A DNA stretch of 64,000 nucleotides from Copromyces sp. CBS 386.78 (Eukaryota; Ascomycota; Sordariomycetes; Sordariales; Sordariaceae). Below, in pieces: positions 22,487 to 33,173 of the stretch. Location of the stretch: positions 98,400-162,399 of the forward strand of contig MU839182.1 of NCBI GenBank assembly GCA_030685235.1. The letters run 5' to 3'. Below the pieces are notes generated by a model that saw nothing but the letters and a program-made list of their open reading frames with translations, searched no databases and was not told the origin of the DNA. The position numbers and the translations under genes were made by a program. How positions within the stretch are numbered: the stretch's first letter is position 1; each line of letters opens with the position of its first letter.

Positions 22487-23916
22487 TTTGGCGAATTGGT
22501 GATGCAACGAGATGGGAGGTATGGATATCGACAAGGAGCTCGGTGGCGTCGCGCGTAGGTATGGCTGTGGTTCGTCAAGACGGAGGGGTTATTGCATGGT
22601 CGTGAAAGTTGGATCGGGGATTGGATTTGACGCGGATTGCTGATGCTGATCAAGTCGCGGGGTCGGATATGTCGTGAGCAGCTGTTGATATCGCAAAGTG
22701 TAGATCAATCCGTGGTAAGAAATGGCAATGATGACGGACTCTCGTCGTGTGTCCTGATGGAATTGTTAGTTGGTTGCCAGAGTTGCCTGGCTTCAGCAGT
22801 CACGGTGTCGTCAGTGGATTTGGAAATCTGTCACTGACGGACCTTTTCACGAATCCGTCAAACCGGAGGCTTCCCTGTCTTTGACTGGCCAGCAAGGCCC
22901 ACGGTCTCGTGTGATTGGTCCATCTTGGACCAGGCAGATCAGGGGTACATCCACTTCAAGATGGAATTCGCCAAGGTACATTGCTTGTCAAACAAGGGCG
23001 AGAATCGGAGAAGAAGAGCTATCAAGATGTCGGCTCAACCTAGGGTAATCGTATCATTTCTCATCTCTCGGATACTAAGCAGGCCGATCAGAGTGTTCAG
23101 TTACAAAGGGGACTTGCAATACGAAAATACGGTCGTCGGGGACAAAGTACCATTGCGAAGACATGGGCGAACAGGTACTTCAAGCACAGACCAGTCGACG
23201 CCAAGCAGCCAAGGCTTGAGTTAGTGGTCCATCCTCGTTTCCTGACTAGCGGTAATTACCATAATTACCCATAATTATGTGAAATTTATTTTCATTTTTT
23301 CCAGTCATGTGACTGAACCCTATAAATTTCGATTTCCGCAGCCTGCAATAGATGTACGTCGCGACCTTACGTCGCGACCTGGGCGGCGCGCCCTACTTCT
23401 TCAGCGAGGGTAAACTCCCTGAGGGTAGCTTCGGTTCGTCCGGTACGTATAGCAGGCATCGCGATGGTGTTGATAGTGGTATTGAAGCTGGTGATGAGGG
23501 GATTCCAGAGCTCTCGTCGGTATCTCGAAAGGTGCAAAGATGGCCCAGTTGTGTGCCCAGTATGGGAGTGGGAAGGGGGGGCGCACGGACGGTGGCACGG
23601 ACCACTGAATTAGCGGTAATTATGGAAATTTATAATTATACGAAATAATGGATAAATTTCAGTATGGATGGATCACTACTTGAGAGTCCACCCGGAAAGC
23701 AGCGACCCGTCTGGCACGATTCGCTCCACTTGCCGGCACTTGGCCCAAGCTCCTTTCCTTTCGTCACCGTCACTGGTCCAGCGCGGTGGTTTCTATTTTG
23801 TATGGCTGCCAGTTGTCCCAGAGCTGAACCCCGGCCTTTAAAAAGGCAGCTTTATCCTCTCTCTCCCCGCTTTCGTGTTGTTGTTGTTATCTACAGCAAC
23901 ACAAGCCATCATCACC
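22487..23916. promoter_or_regulatory. Bidirectional 1.4-kb promoter region between atg27 (-) and erg-3 (+)
   Basis: The two genes are divergent, so this stretch carries both upstream regions. An AT-rich pocket at 23,240-23,350 includes AGTCA-TG-TGACT (23303-23314, inverted half-sites) and TATAAAT (23321-23327). The motif 'tagcggtaatta' occurs near 23,249 and again near 23,611. CTTTAAAAAG at 23836-23845 could serve as the erg-3 TATA element about 75 bp before its start. Short ORFs here look non-coding. Confidence 0.4.
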
Positions 23917-25454
23917 ATGGCCGGGAAACAGAAGCAAGTCGCCGCACAGAAGGCGGTTGCGCCGCGCCAGCAGCACTACGAGTTCGGCGGCCCGTAAGTT
24001 ACCCCTATCACCGACATGGCGACTACAAGATCCGCCCAGCTAACAAGTTGGACAACAGCATCGGCGCCTTCGCCATCACCTTTGGCCTCCCCATCCTCGT
24101 CCACGTCTTCAACCTGTTCTGCAACGACATCTCGGGCTGCCCGGCGCCCTCGCTCCTCCACCCCAAGTCTCTCGACCTCGACCAGCTCAAGCGCGAAATC
24201 GGCTGGCCTGAGAATGGCGTCTTCGGCCTCTTCTCGTGGTCAGCCACGCTCTGGACATTGGCCTACCATGCCCTCTCGCTCGTTCAATACCGCATTCTCC
24301 CCGGCCACCATGTCGAGGGAACCGAGCTCAGCACCGGCGGCCGTCTCAAGTACAAGCTGAACGCTTTCAACTCGGCCATGTGCACCTTGGCCATCCTGGC
24401 GGCCGGCACTATCGCCCAGGGCGCCGAGTTCCCGGTCTGGACTTTCATCTCCGACAACTTTGCGCAGATCATCAGCGCAAACATCCTTTTCGCCTCGGCG
24501 CTCGCCATCTTTGTCTACGTCCGCAGTTTTGACGTCAAGCCCGGCAACAAGGACATGCGCGAGCTAGCAGCTGGCGGTGTCACCGGCTCCCTCATCTACG
24601 ACTTCTACATCGGCCGCGAACTTAACCCCCGCATTACGCTCCCCTTGATTGGCGAGGTCGACATCAAGGAATTCATGGAAATGCGCCCCGGCCTTCTGGG
24701 GTGGATCATTCTCAACTGCGCCTTCATCGCCAAACAATACCGCCAGTTCGGCTACGTGACGGACTCGATTCTCTTCATCACCGCCATCCAGGCTTTCTAC
24801 GTCTTCGACGGAATCTACATGGAGCCTGCTGTTCTGACGACAATGGACATTACTACCGACGGCTTCGGATTTATGCTGAGCTTCGGAGACGTGGTTTGGG
24901 TGCCCTTCATGTACTCGACTCAGACCCGCTACTTGGCCACTCATCCCCAACAGCTTGGCGCTTTCGGCTTGATCGCCGTCGGTACTGTTTTGGCTGCTGG
25001 TTACAGCATCTTCCGCCTGTCCAACAGCCAGAAGAACAACTTCCGCAGGAACCCCGAGGACCCCAGCGTCAAGCACCTTAAATACCTCCAGACCAAGACG
25101 GGTTCTCGCCTCATCACTTCGGGATGGTGGGGCATCGCTCGCCATATCAACTACCTGGGCGATTGGCTGCAGAGCTGGCCTTACTCGCTCCCCACCGGCA
25201 TTGCTGGTTACCAGATTCTCTCGGCGGGCAGCGGCGCTCCCGGTGCCATTACCATGCTTGACGGGCGCGAGGTCGTTCAGGGCGAGGCGAGGGGATGGGG
25301 TATCGTTTTCACCTACTTTTACATTTTGTACTTTGCCATTCTCTTGATCCATCGCGATCTCAGAGATGATGAGAAGTGCTCCAACAAGTATGGTGAGGAT
25401 TGGGAAAAGTACAAGAAGCTTGTCAGATGGAGAATCGTGCCTGGTATCTACTAG
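23917..25454 (+). CDS. erg-3: C-14 sterol reductase (ergosterol biosynthesis)
   Basis: It reduces the C14-15 double bond of the sterol intermediate with NADPH in the ER, after lanosterol demethylation; yeast counterpart ERG24. Exons 23917-23993 and 24059-25454, with a 65-bp GT-AG intron splitting a Pro codon, give 490 residues, the length I recall for the Neurospora enzyme. The first exon encodes the N-terminus ending Y-E-F-G-G-P, then I-G-A-F follows. Multiple hydrophobic helices span the protein. Both sterol-reductase signatures are present: G-S-L-I-Y-D-F-Y-I-G-R-E-L-N-P-R and L-I-T-S-G-W-W-G-I-A-R-H-I-N-Y-L-G-D. The conserved C-terminus has E-D-W-E-K-Y and ends V-P-G-I-Y. The longer frame starting at 23664 runs through the intron and is not the protein start. 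Target of morpholine fungicides in this family. Confidence 0.95.
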
Positions 25455-26430
25455 GCCGGAAAGGAGGATATGACTGTTGTGTTGTGGTTTGGATAGCTAG
25501 GCATGGGAGGCTGCTTCGCCAGTTGCGGCTGGTGCGTGTGACTTGTGTATCATGTTAATAGTAGTGTAAAATGTTATTCATGGCTTCAGCCCGCCCGTCA
25601 CGTCGCCAAGTTTGGTTGTGGACGGAAGTGACCTGTTACTCACTCTTGTTCTTTCTGATGTTTGTGGGTCCGGACAGGGCAGTGAACAGCTGTGTACTGC
25701 TGTGCCACTGACGGCAGTGACGGAGGCTGGTCGTTACACTTGTCAGTTGTCAATCTGTTTCGGCGTTACGGGGCGTGCCCAATGAGCGGCGCACAAGTCG
25801 TTGATCAGGGAGGCTTGGAGGGTGGGATAAGGGTCCAGATTCCCCCAGGGTCTCCAGTGAGTCTCCATCCACATTCCCCTCTGCTTATCACACTCATGCG
25901 TAATTCCTACAAAGTCCCCAACACCTCCTCCTTTGCTTTTCTTTTCCTAGAAACATCCATCTAACAGCATCTTCATCAAGGCGAAACAGATTGAGCAATC
26001 AAAAACCTTGACGTGGCCGTTGTCATTCCAACCCAATCCGTTGCTGGCCAGGGGTAACACAACACAAACACAAAAGGGGTGACATCATTGTCCGACCAAC
26101 ACGCCGTCCAAGCATATATCCACTCTGAGGACCCTGACGACCCTCAATATCTGCTATTTCTCGACAACATCATCAACTCCAGATTGTTTCGAAACACCAA
26201 ATTCCCTAGCATCGAGTCGCTCTGGGTAAACGTCACGGCGACATTCCTCCTACTACGACAGTCTGCATCCGTATCTGCACCATCATCAGACAACTGCTCC
26301 ACCCGATCCAGATTGTCTACAACAACAACGTCGACGACATCTCCAATACCACGTCCCGACTCCTTCACCCACCACCTACACCACAACCGCATCTCTGTTC
26401 ACCACCAACCCAACAAACTATCGAGTCGCA
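25455..26430. other. Intergenic: erg-3 3' UTR and leader of the next gene
   Basis: A 206-codon open frame at 26079-26699 overlaps the next gene out of frame and turns Arg/His-rich where it does so; I take its front part as 5' leader. Nothing else is recognisable. Confidence 0.45.
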
Positions 26431-27345
26431 ATGGGCCGCTGGAAAGACCTCGACACAGACGCCGAGCGTCTCCCCGAGAACATGACCCGCATAGGCTACG
26501 ACGCCGACAGCCAAGTCTACACCTACCGCGACAACACCGACGGCACAATCTGGGAGGGCGCACCCGGCGCCACCTACGGCAAGCTCCTCCCCGTCAAGCC
26601 CCCAACACCATTACCCAGCGTCGAGGTTCCAGAGATCGTCGACGGCACCGAACCAGGCTACGTCCTCGAAGAAGGGCCCGATCACGATCCTTTCAGTGAC
26701 CATAACGCGGTACCAGAGGGGGATGAGGAAAAGCCCAAACGAGGATACAGCACGAGAAAGAGGGTCGACTCGGTCATGGATCGAATTGCTAGTGTCAGGG
26801 AGAAGCCGGATAGGAGACCAAGTCGCAGGGAAAGCAGGAGGGAAAACAGAGACGCCGGATACGGCGACGAGAAGCAGGGCTTGGAGAGGGACACCACCGA
26901 GAAAGATCGTCATGGACATGGCTACTCGGAAAAGGAAACTCTCTCCCGCTCCAGTACCACTCGCACAAGCCGCACCGGCTCCTCCGTCCCCAGTTGGGAC
27001 CCCCGGCCACCACCACCACCACAGCAACAAGACGGAAGCTCAAAACTGAAGCGGGCAGGAACCCTCTCCCGCCTTTCTCGCTTCCTAACACGCAAGACGC
27101 GCAAGGAAGACGATCCAGACTACGACGTGACTCCGGGTACTGCAAGTGGAAGCGGTGGTGCTTTCAATGCGAACGGGTCTAGAGTCCATCGTTCAGCGAC
27201 GGTTAGTGCGCGACCCCGGACTCAGCCGCAGACTCAACCGCAGCCGGATTGGACTCGGACTCCCCAGCCGGGCACAGGGACGGGGAGGAGGCACAGAGCT
27301 ACGACTTTTGATGACATTTTGGCGGGAATTCCGGGGCAACATTGA
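26431..27345 (+). CDS. Conserved fungal hypothetical protein, N-terminal Y-D-A-D module, disordered tail
   Basis: 304 residues without introns. The first 55 residues (M-G-R-W-K-D-L-D-T-D ... I-G-Y-D-A-D-S-Q-V-Y-T-Y-R-D ... W-E-G-A-P-G) form a compact module I associate with a conserved ascomycete protein group. Some members are annotated with a LysM module, but none is visible here. The rest is low complexity: Arg/Glu/Asp-rich (about 110-170), a Pro/Gln run (P-P-P-P-P-Q-Q-Q near 195), a basic stretch L-S-R-F-L-T-R-K-T-R-K and a Gln/Pro-rich tail ending T-F-D-D-I-L-A-G-I-P. There is no signal peptide or membrane segment, so it is probably intracellular. Start chosen for the conserved N-terminus. 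Confidence 0.75.
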   Translation: MGRWKDLDTDAERLPENMTRIGYDADSQVYTYRDNTDGTIWEGAPGATYGKLLPVKPPTPLPSVEVPEIVDGTEPGYVLEEGPDHDPFSDHNAVPEGDEEKPKRGYSTRKRVDSVMDRIASVREKPDRRPSRRESRRENRDAGYGDEKQGLERDTTEKDRHGHGYSEKETLSRSSTTRTSRTGSSVPSWDPRPPPPPQQQDGSSKLKRAGTLSRLSRFLTRKTRKEDDPDYDVTPGTASGSGGAFNANGSRVHRSATVSARPRTQPQTQPQPDWTRTPQPGTGTGRRHRATTFDDILAGIPGQH

Positions 27346-28188
27346 GTAGAGGTATCGACTTGAACACCAATGCCAGACGGCAGTGATGGGAGCTGGGCGT
27401 TTTGGGTCATGATTGCACGTCGGTCATGTTTCCGGCGGCCCAGTCCAGGTTCAGTGGCGGCCTTGCTTTGCTCGATACATAAGGTAGCATCTCATCTACA
27501 TTAGAGAATTGAATCCATTACAGTTACGTTGCCATTTATCGCGTCCGTTTATTCTCCTTCCATTCCACTTCGCTTTTACCTTGGATTAGGTGCTCATTCT
27601 TCCATCTATCTCTAGGCGTCCCTTCTTGCTGTTGTTCCGCCCCGTTTCTGTTTCAGTCCCGTTCCGACCGGTCCTCATTTCCCTTCCCTTCTCCATCACC
27701 TCGCTCAACCCACATCAGCATCAGTGGTCAAGATCTGCGTGATCTTGCAGTTTTCTCTTCATTGGACCGGATGTGGATAGGGTCACGGTGATTGACGTCT
27801 TGTGCAGCGCGCCACACAGCACCAGCCACCCCCTGGAGCGCCACATCCCAGATGTCGACCACGCTTCACGGCAAAATCACCACTATCACTTTGGTCCTCA
27901 AGTTAACACAAACCGCAATCGCGTTCAATCTCTGTATAAGCATGCCTCCGAGTCTCTGAGCCATCTATGTTTGAGTTGAAAAGCCAAGTCAAGCTGTAAG
28001 CAATGATAAGAGGAAACAAGAATGCGATGCATACCACGATGACTAGCACAAAACCATGTCCACCACCAAGCCATTTGGAAACCCGAATACAACTGAACCA
28101 GCAGAACCACGAACTACCTTAAGCATGCAACTGGACACGACAGAAAATACACTTCCACGCCCTCTCTCACAATGATTCCAGCTACAAT
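27346..28188. other. Intergenic between convergent genes
   Basis: It holds the 3' flanks of two convergent genes. A pyrimidine-rich stretch lies at about 27,540-27,720. I see no gene or RNA. Confidence 0.5.
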
Positions 28189-30001
28189 CTACACCTCAAC
28201 AACAAACTTCACACCGCCGCTACCCTCTCTCAACTCCGCCAACCCCTTCGCGATGCTTTCCAGCCCCTTGCCCACAACCTTGACTCCTCCGGGGTGCGGA
28301 AACACAAACTTTCCTCCCTCAACCAGCGCAGGTAACGCTTTAAGCGCGCCCTCACCGCCAGGTGTGCTCAAGATCATCTTGGAGAAGACCAGCTTCGCCT
28401 TGATGCCCCTGTCGGTAGGGACATTGACTTTCCGACCCGTAGCCACTTCAGCGTACAGCTTGGGTCCATCTTTGCGGAAGACATCCCAAAAGGTCACGGG
28501 CTGGAACTCGGGGATATCCTCCATTGCCGCCTCCTCGTCTGATCCTGGCTCCTTCTTGATGGTTATCTTGTCTGTGTCAGGCTCTTCATCATCATGTTCG
28601 ATGGAGTCGATTACCGCCTCGTCTGTGTCAGGCTCCTTCTTGATAATTACCTCTTCAGTGTCAAGCTCCTTCTTGATGATTATGTCGTCTGTATCAGGCT
28701 CCTTGTTGATGGAGCCGAGTACCTCCACGTCTGTGTCAGGCTCCTCCTTGATGGTGATGTTGTCTGTGTAAGGCTCTTCCTTGATGGTGATGTTGGCCTT
28801 GTCGTCTGTGGGAACATTCTCCTTTTTCAGTTCGACATCGTAATCTGCCGATGGGGTAGGGGATTGAGGAATGGGAGGGAGCTCAAGGCAAGCAGCCCCA
28901 GAAATGCAATCGACAATGGCATCCACTCCCCTTCCGCCCGTGAGAAACCGGACCTTCTCAACAAGACCTTCATATTGGCCACTTAGATGGGCAGTGGCTC
29001 CGCGGTCACGGAGCTCGCGGTAGTAGTTTTTGTTATTGGTCATTGTGATAATGACAGCCATGGGCCCGAGTGCCATGCGCAAGAGCTGAATGACCGCACC
29101 ACCAACTCCTGATGAACCGCCTAGGACAAGGACAGACTTGACGCGGAGCTTGTTTACGGCGCTGGTTCTCTTAAATTCGTCGTCGATGTTGAGGGAGTCA
29201 AGATGCAAGAGCGATGTGGTACTGTCCAAGGAGGGCTTGGTGTTCCTCGCCAAGAAGGGTAGTTGGATACCTAACCCGCAGACAATCGCCGAGCAAGCCG
29301 TGATATAGACCAGTCTGTATCTTATTAGCACTTTATTGTGACATCAATATGGAGCAGGAGAAAACTCACGGGGCACCGGCTGCCCACGCAAAATTCCAGT
29401 TTGCCGGCTTCCTGGTTACCATACTCTTGTGCACGCACGTCACATCCTGGAACCCACCAGCTCTTCCAACCCGCATCCCTTGTTCTTCAAGTGTCTTGTC
29501 TGCCTTCTCGACTAGTTCCTTCGCGCTTTCAGACAAACTCTCTTTATCCCCTCCTTTGCCCGCACTCTTCTCCACATCACCAGTTTTATCACCCGGTCCT
29601 CCTGGTCCCTCTGGTTCCCCCTTTCCAGGAGGCCCACCCCTCATGCCGACCGGCCCGCTGAGCCCAAGCACCGGCAGACCAACTCTCAGTTCGCTATCCT
29701 TCACATCCATTCCTATCATCTCAACAACACCCGCAATTTCAAACCCCAGGATTTCTGGCCATTGCTTGACCATAATCTCATGCTCCAAGTTCTTCCAGTC
29801 AATATGGTTGAGGCCGACGGCGCGGCTCCGGATGCAGACTTCATTGGGCCCTGGGATGGGGTACGGATCGTCGCGCGAGATCTGCAGACTGGATGTGTAA
29901 GGAGGACCGCTTGGACAGGGCTGGACGGCCAGAAGGCGAGCGACAAATTGGTTCCGTTGGGTGAGCGGGAGATTGGCGGGGGCAGAAGGCGAGGAGTCCA
30001 T
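28189..30001 (-). CDS. MDR-family (quinone oxidoreductase/alcohol dehydrogenase-like) protein with acidic repeat insert
   Basis: Exons 30001-29370 and 29314-28189, with a 55-bp intron splitting a Pro codon, give 585 residues; typical MDR enzymes have 330-400. An N-terminal GroES-like domain is seen (A-V-G-L-N-H-I-D-W-K, then G-F-E-I-A-G-V-V). A Rossmann NAD(P)-binding motif follows at about 275-285 (V-L-V-L-G-G-S-S-G-V-G-G), then G-R-G-V-D-A-I-V-D-C. No catalytic zinc ligands are evident, pointing to the zinc-independent side of the family. Two inserts account for the extra length: a Gly/Pro/Lys segment (about 125-180) and an acidic repeat (about 370-475) with serial I-K-[EK]-E-P-D-T-D units. 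The C-terminus again resembles MDR proteins (L-V-E-G-G-K-F-V-F-P). Substrate unknown. Confidence 0.85.
28522..28839 (-). repeat. Tandem repeat encoding I-K-x-E-P-D-T-D units inside the MDR gene
   Basis: Degenerate coding repeats with the core I-K-[EK]-E-[PL]-[DYG]-[TS]-[DE] occur about seven times, spaced 8-17 residues apart. Five or six fit the SUMO acceptor consensus (hydrophobic-K-x-E) and are followed by acidic residues. Confidence 0.85.
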
Positions 30002-30791
30002 TTTGATTGGTAATAAGAGGTCAAGATATTGTATGATGGGCCGTCAATGGTGTTGTTGCTGTTAAACTTCGAATCAAGCGAGAACAATATACGGCGTACG
30101 CCGAGAAATAAAGCTGGGAAATGGGGACAAACTGATCCAAGTTGTAGCCGAGAAGTTGTGTTTGACGTAGATGCGAGAGGAAAAGAGATGGGAGAGTGAC
30201 TGGGAACCATTTATATCTGATGCGAGAGGCGAAGCGCGCTTCGTGAGGCAATTTCCGTCCTGGTGCTCGGCCCTTGATTGGACTTTCTTGACCAACGAAA
30301 GAATGGAAAATAAGGCAGGTATTAGCGACTCAACCCCAGGGACGACGGTAAACAGAAAGCTTTGGTGAACTTGCGCGATCACAGACAGAAGGAACACTTG
30401 ACATACATGGCGATGGAAGAGCAGGATTAAGAAACTGCAACTTGCGCCTGGACATCATGAATACAGGAACTTTCTTGACCTCGGATGTATAAGTTCAGGT
30501 TGTTCCATTGTTCACTCTAATATCTGAGTAGTGTAGGTACACACGGTGACCAAACGCCAAAATCGCCAAACACTTTCCTCCACATTAGGGTGACTCCGGC
30601 TACGAGTCCCAATCTTTACATCTCGTAGTATTGGACGGACTTCCTCTGCTACCTGGAGGGCTACATGGAGTCGTCAGGTAGGTAGGTAGTTGTATGCAAG
30701 CAAACTCTGAAAGGGAAGAGCAGAGCATGCTCTATAATGGTTCCATCGCAAACAAACGCTCTTGTGTCTTCCGCAGTCCTCCCTTCCAACT
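30002..30791. promoter_or_regulatory. Upstream region of the MDR gene and 3' flank of the PAN-protein gene
   Basis: Both neighbours read leftward. A short (GGTA)n run lies near 30,677-30,690. No gene is supported; the small ORFs lack motifs. Confidence 0.4.
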
Positions 30792-32282
30792 CTAGCCACG
30801 AGGAAACCAGTCAATCCTCAAGCCATCAGCAGCGGCAGCACCCGAAGAATAACCAGTGCTCCAAGTCGCACACAGACCGGCACCTCCCTTGTCCTGATCC
30901 TGGCAAAGCCCAACACTCGGCCATGACTGCATGTGGATAGTCCAGTCGGAGCAGCCATCAGAAACCGATCCACCACGTCTCTCATACTGGACATCCGAGT
31001 CACACCCATACATGGGCGCCCTGAATCTCTGCATGCACAGATTCTTGTCAAGTGTCACGGTGCAGCCTGCCTTGGAAACGACGCTGGTGATGACTGTGGT
31101 GCCGTTGTAGGGCCAGTAGGCAGAAGCAATGGAGTACTCCCCATGCATCATCTTGTCAGAAGCATGACCGCCGAAAGTTCCGTCGTGACCACCCTGGCAG
31201 AAGTACTCAATGGCACGCCAGGAAGCCCTTTCGTCTGCCCACCAAGTTGCGTTATTGCAGCTGACCGCGATGGCGGTGGGATTTGGGAGTACGGAGCTTG
31301 TCCGTGCAATGCTGAGTGTGGTAGCAGGGACAGGGGCAACGGGCTTCACCAACTCGGTCGTGACAACAGTAGTGACAGCAGTTGTAACCGCGGTTCCCTT
31401 AACAAGGAGGGTAGTCGTATCAACCGCAACCGCCAGGAATGTAGTTGTCTCCTTCACAAGACCGGCAACAGTATTGGCAGCCGCACTGCTGCCACCATCA
31501 CCATGTCCAGGGGCAGGAATGCCAGCACCACCCTTAACCAACTTGCCAGCCCAACTATTCCAGTTGATCGTCTGCCCCCTCACGCTGTTCTTCAACCAGC
31601 AGTTTGGCTTCAACGGGATGCCTGCGATGTAGCTGAAGGCCAGACAATAGTCATACTCGGCACACCACTTCGCGCACTCCTCCCAACTGTGCCTCATGCC
31701 CTCGTTGAAGTTCCAGTTGGCCGCTAAGTCATAGTAGTCAATACCACATTCGACTTGGTACACATTCTTCGTGGCATGGTCGGTCCAGAAGGTGTTATTG
31801 TCGCGAGGGCAGGAAACCGGGATGGCCGAGGTCGAGGGAGAGACGGTAACGACCGAGATGGAGCTGGAAGGAATGGGGGAAATGGGCCAGGGAATGGTGA
31901 GGGTACTGCCACTCTGGGTGTCGCTGGCAGTGACAATAGTCGGGTTGAGAGGACCGGTGTCAGTGGGACGGGCATCGGAAGGGAGGACAGTGACTGGAAG
32001 TGGAAGTGGTTAGTAGGCGGTCATTACTGGCCATGGGAATAGACCCAGAACTGGAGAAAGTGTAATCTGGACTCCTGGTGAGGCAAAAAAAAAGCAAAAA
32101 AAAAGCGTGCGAGGCGCACGCAGTCACACAGGTACCTATTCACGGACGCCATCAAGGGAGTCAGGACTTGGGAATTACTTACCAGCAGCAGGGGGTTGAA
32201 CCGCAGCAACAGCAAGACCAGCGGCGTGGACTCCGAGGCCGCTGCCAAAGGCGATCAAGCCCGCAAGAAGGTGGAAGCGCAT
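30792..32282 (-). CDS. Secreted PAN/Apple-domain protein, function unknown
   Basis: Exons 32282-32183 and 31993-30792, with a 189-bp GT-AG intron, give 433 residues. A signal peptide (M-R-F-H-L-L-A-G-L-I ... V-H-A, 1-20) marks it as secreted. A Thr/Ser/Pro-rich stretch (about 35-105) follows, then a PAN_4-like Cys module (C-G-I-D-Y-Y-D-L-A ... W-E-E-C-A-K-W-C-A-E-Y-D-Y-C-L-A-F-S-Y). Next is a Thr/Val-rich linker likely to be O-glycosylated (about 190-265). The Cys-rich C-terminal domain (I-S-C-N-N-A-T-W-W ... F-C-Q-G-G-H-D-G) I do not recognise. PAN modules bind protein or carbohydrate. The linker plus two globular parts resemble plant-wall-associated secreted proteins, but no catalytic residues can be named. 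Confidence 0.8.
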
Positions 32283-33173
32283 CGTGATGGTGGGGCTTGA
32301 CTCTTGATGCATGTTGATCTCGGAATGACAGAAAAGAACGAGTGGACGCCGTCGACGACCGGCTGGTGTGTAACGAACGTGGAGATAACGAGCGTGGGAG
32401 CAACGAGCGTTGAAAGAGAGACAGGCGGAGGAAGGGAGACTGATGGTGGTGACCTTTGCTCTCTTATGGAAATTGAGAACGAAGGTTGGAAGAGGAAGAA
32501 GCGTGGGAGAAAAATAGGAGGAGGGATTCGTTCATTGGTCCGATGAAATGAGGGACGGGGAATTGGAAGCCTGAGCGGGACTTGAGAGGGAAGTGACAAA
32601 CGCGTCTTGCAGTGGCCTCATGTTGGCGTGTAATTTCGGGTCCGAAGAATGGGCCGTATTGTCCGATGACGAGTACCTGATGGCGGGAGGAGGAAGGAGC
32701 GTCAGGAACAAACAAGCAAACGACTTGACTCCACCTGTCTTCCAAAGTTCAAAGACTGGAAGGTGCGATGGAAGCAATCGACTCAGCGTGGGCCGCGGCG
32801 CCCGGCGGTTTGATGGTTCACAACAGCAAATGGCGGGGTTGGAAGGAGCATATCGCGTTGACGACGGAGTGCAAGCTATGCGGAAGTCAACATCGGTCAC
32901 TTCTATCAAGTGATCATCAGACAATAGTAGTCGAAATAGGGTTGCCTACCTCGCATAATCCGCTACATTAGCCACTGGAAAGAAGAGAATTATTAGGAGC
33001 AGGCATGGAGGCAGGTGGCTGACCGAAGAAACAAGCGGAACGGCTAATGATGAAACTCGCGAGAATAACAGCAACGGTTGATTGCCGTGTGCACAGACGA
33101 GGACGAAATTATGGTAGTCTCTCACAGATATTATTCAACAGCAGCATCACCATACCTCCATCCAGCTCCCCAT
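32283..33173. promoter_or_regulatory. Upstream region of the PAN-protein gene; 3' flank of the GH3 gene
   Basis: No gene is supported. Overlapping short ORFs on both strands have no motifs. The stretch presumably contains the PAN-protein promoter. Confidence 0.4.

Noticed and set aside
23664..23916. N-terminal extension of the erg-3 frame
   Set aside because: The frame from 23664 runs into the first intron. The ATG at 23917 with a 65-bp intron restores the conserved N-terminus and a 490-residue protein.
24564..25352. 262-codon minus-strand ORF
   Set aside because: Complete antisense overlap with erg-3; no domain.
26079..26430. Possible upstream exon before the 26431 gene
   Set aside because: No splice pair joins it in frame convincingly, and the protein from 26431 begins with the conserved N-terminus.
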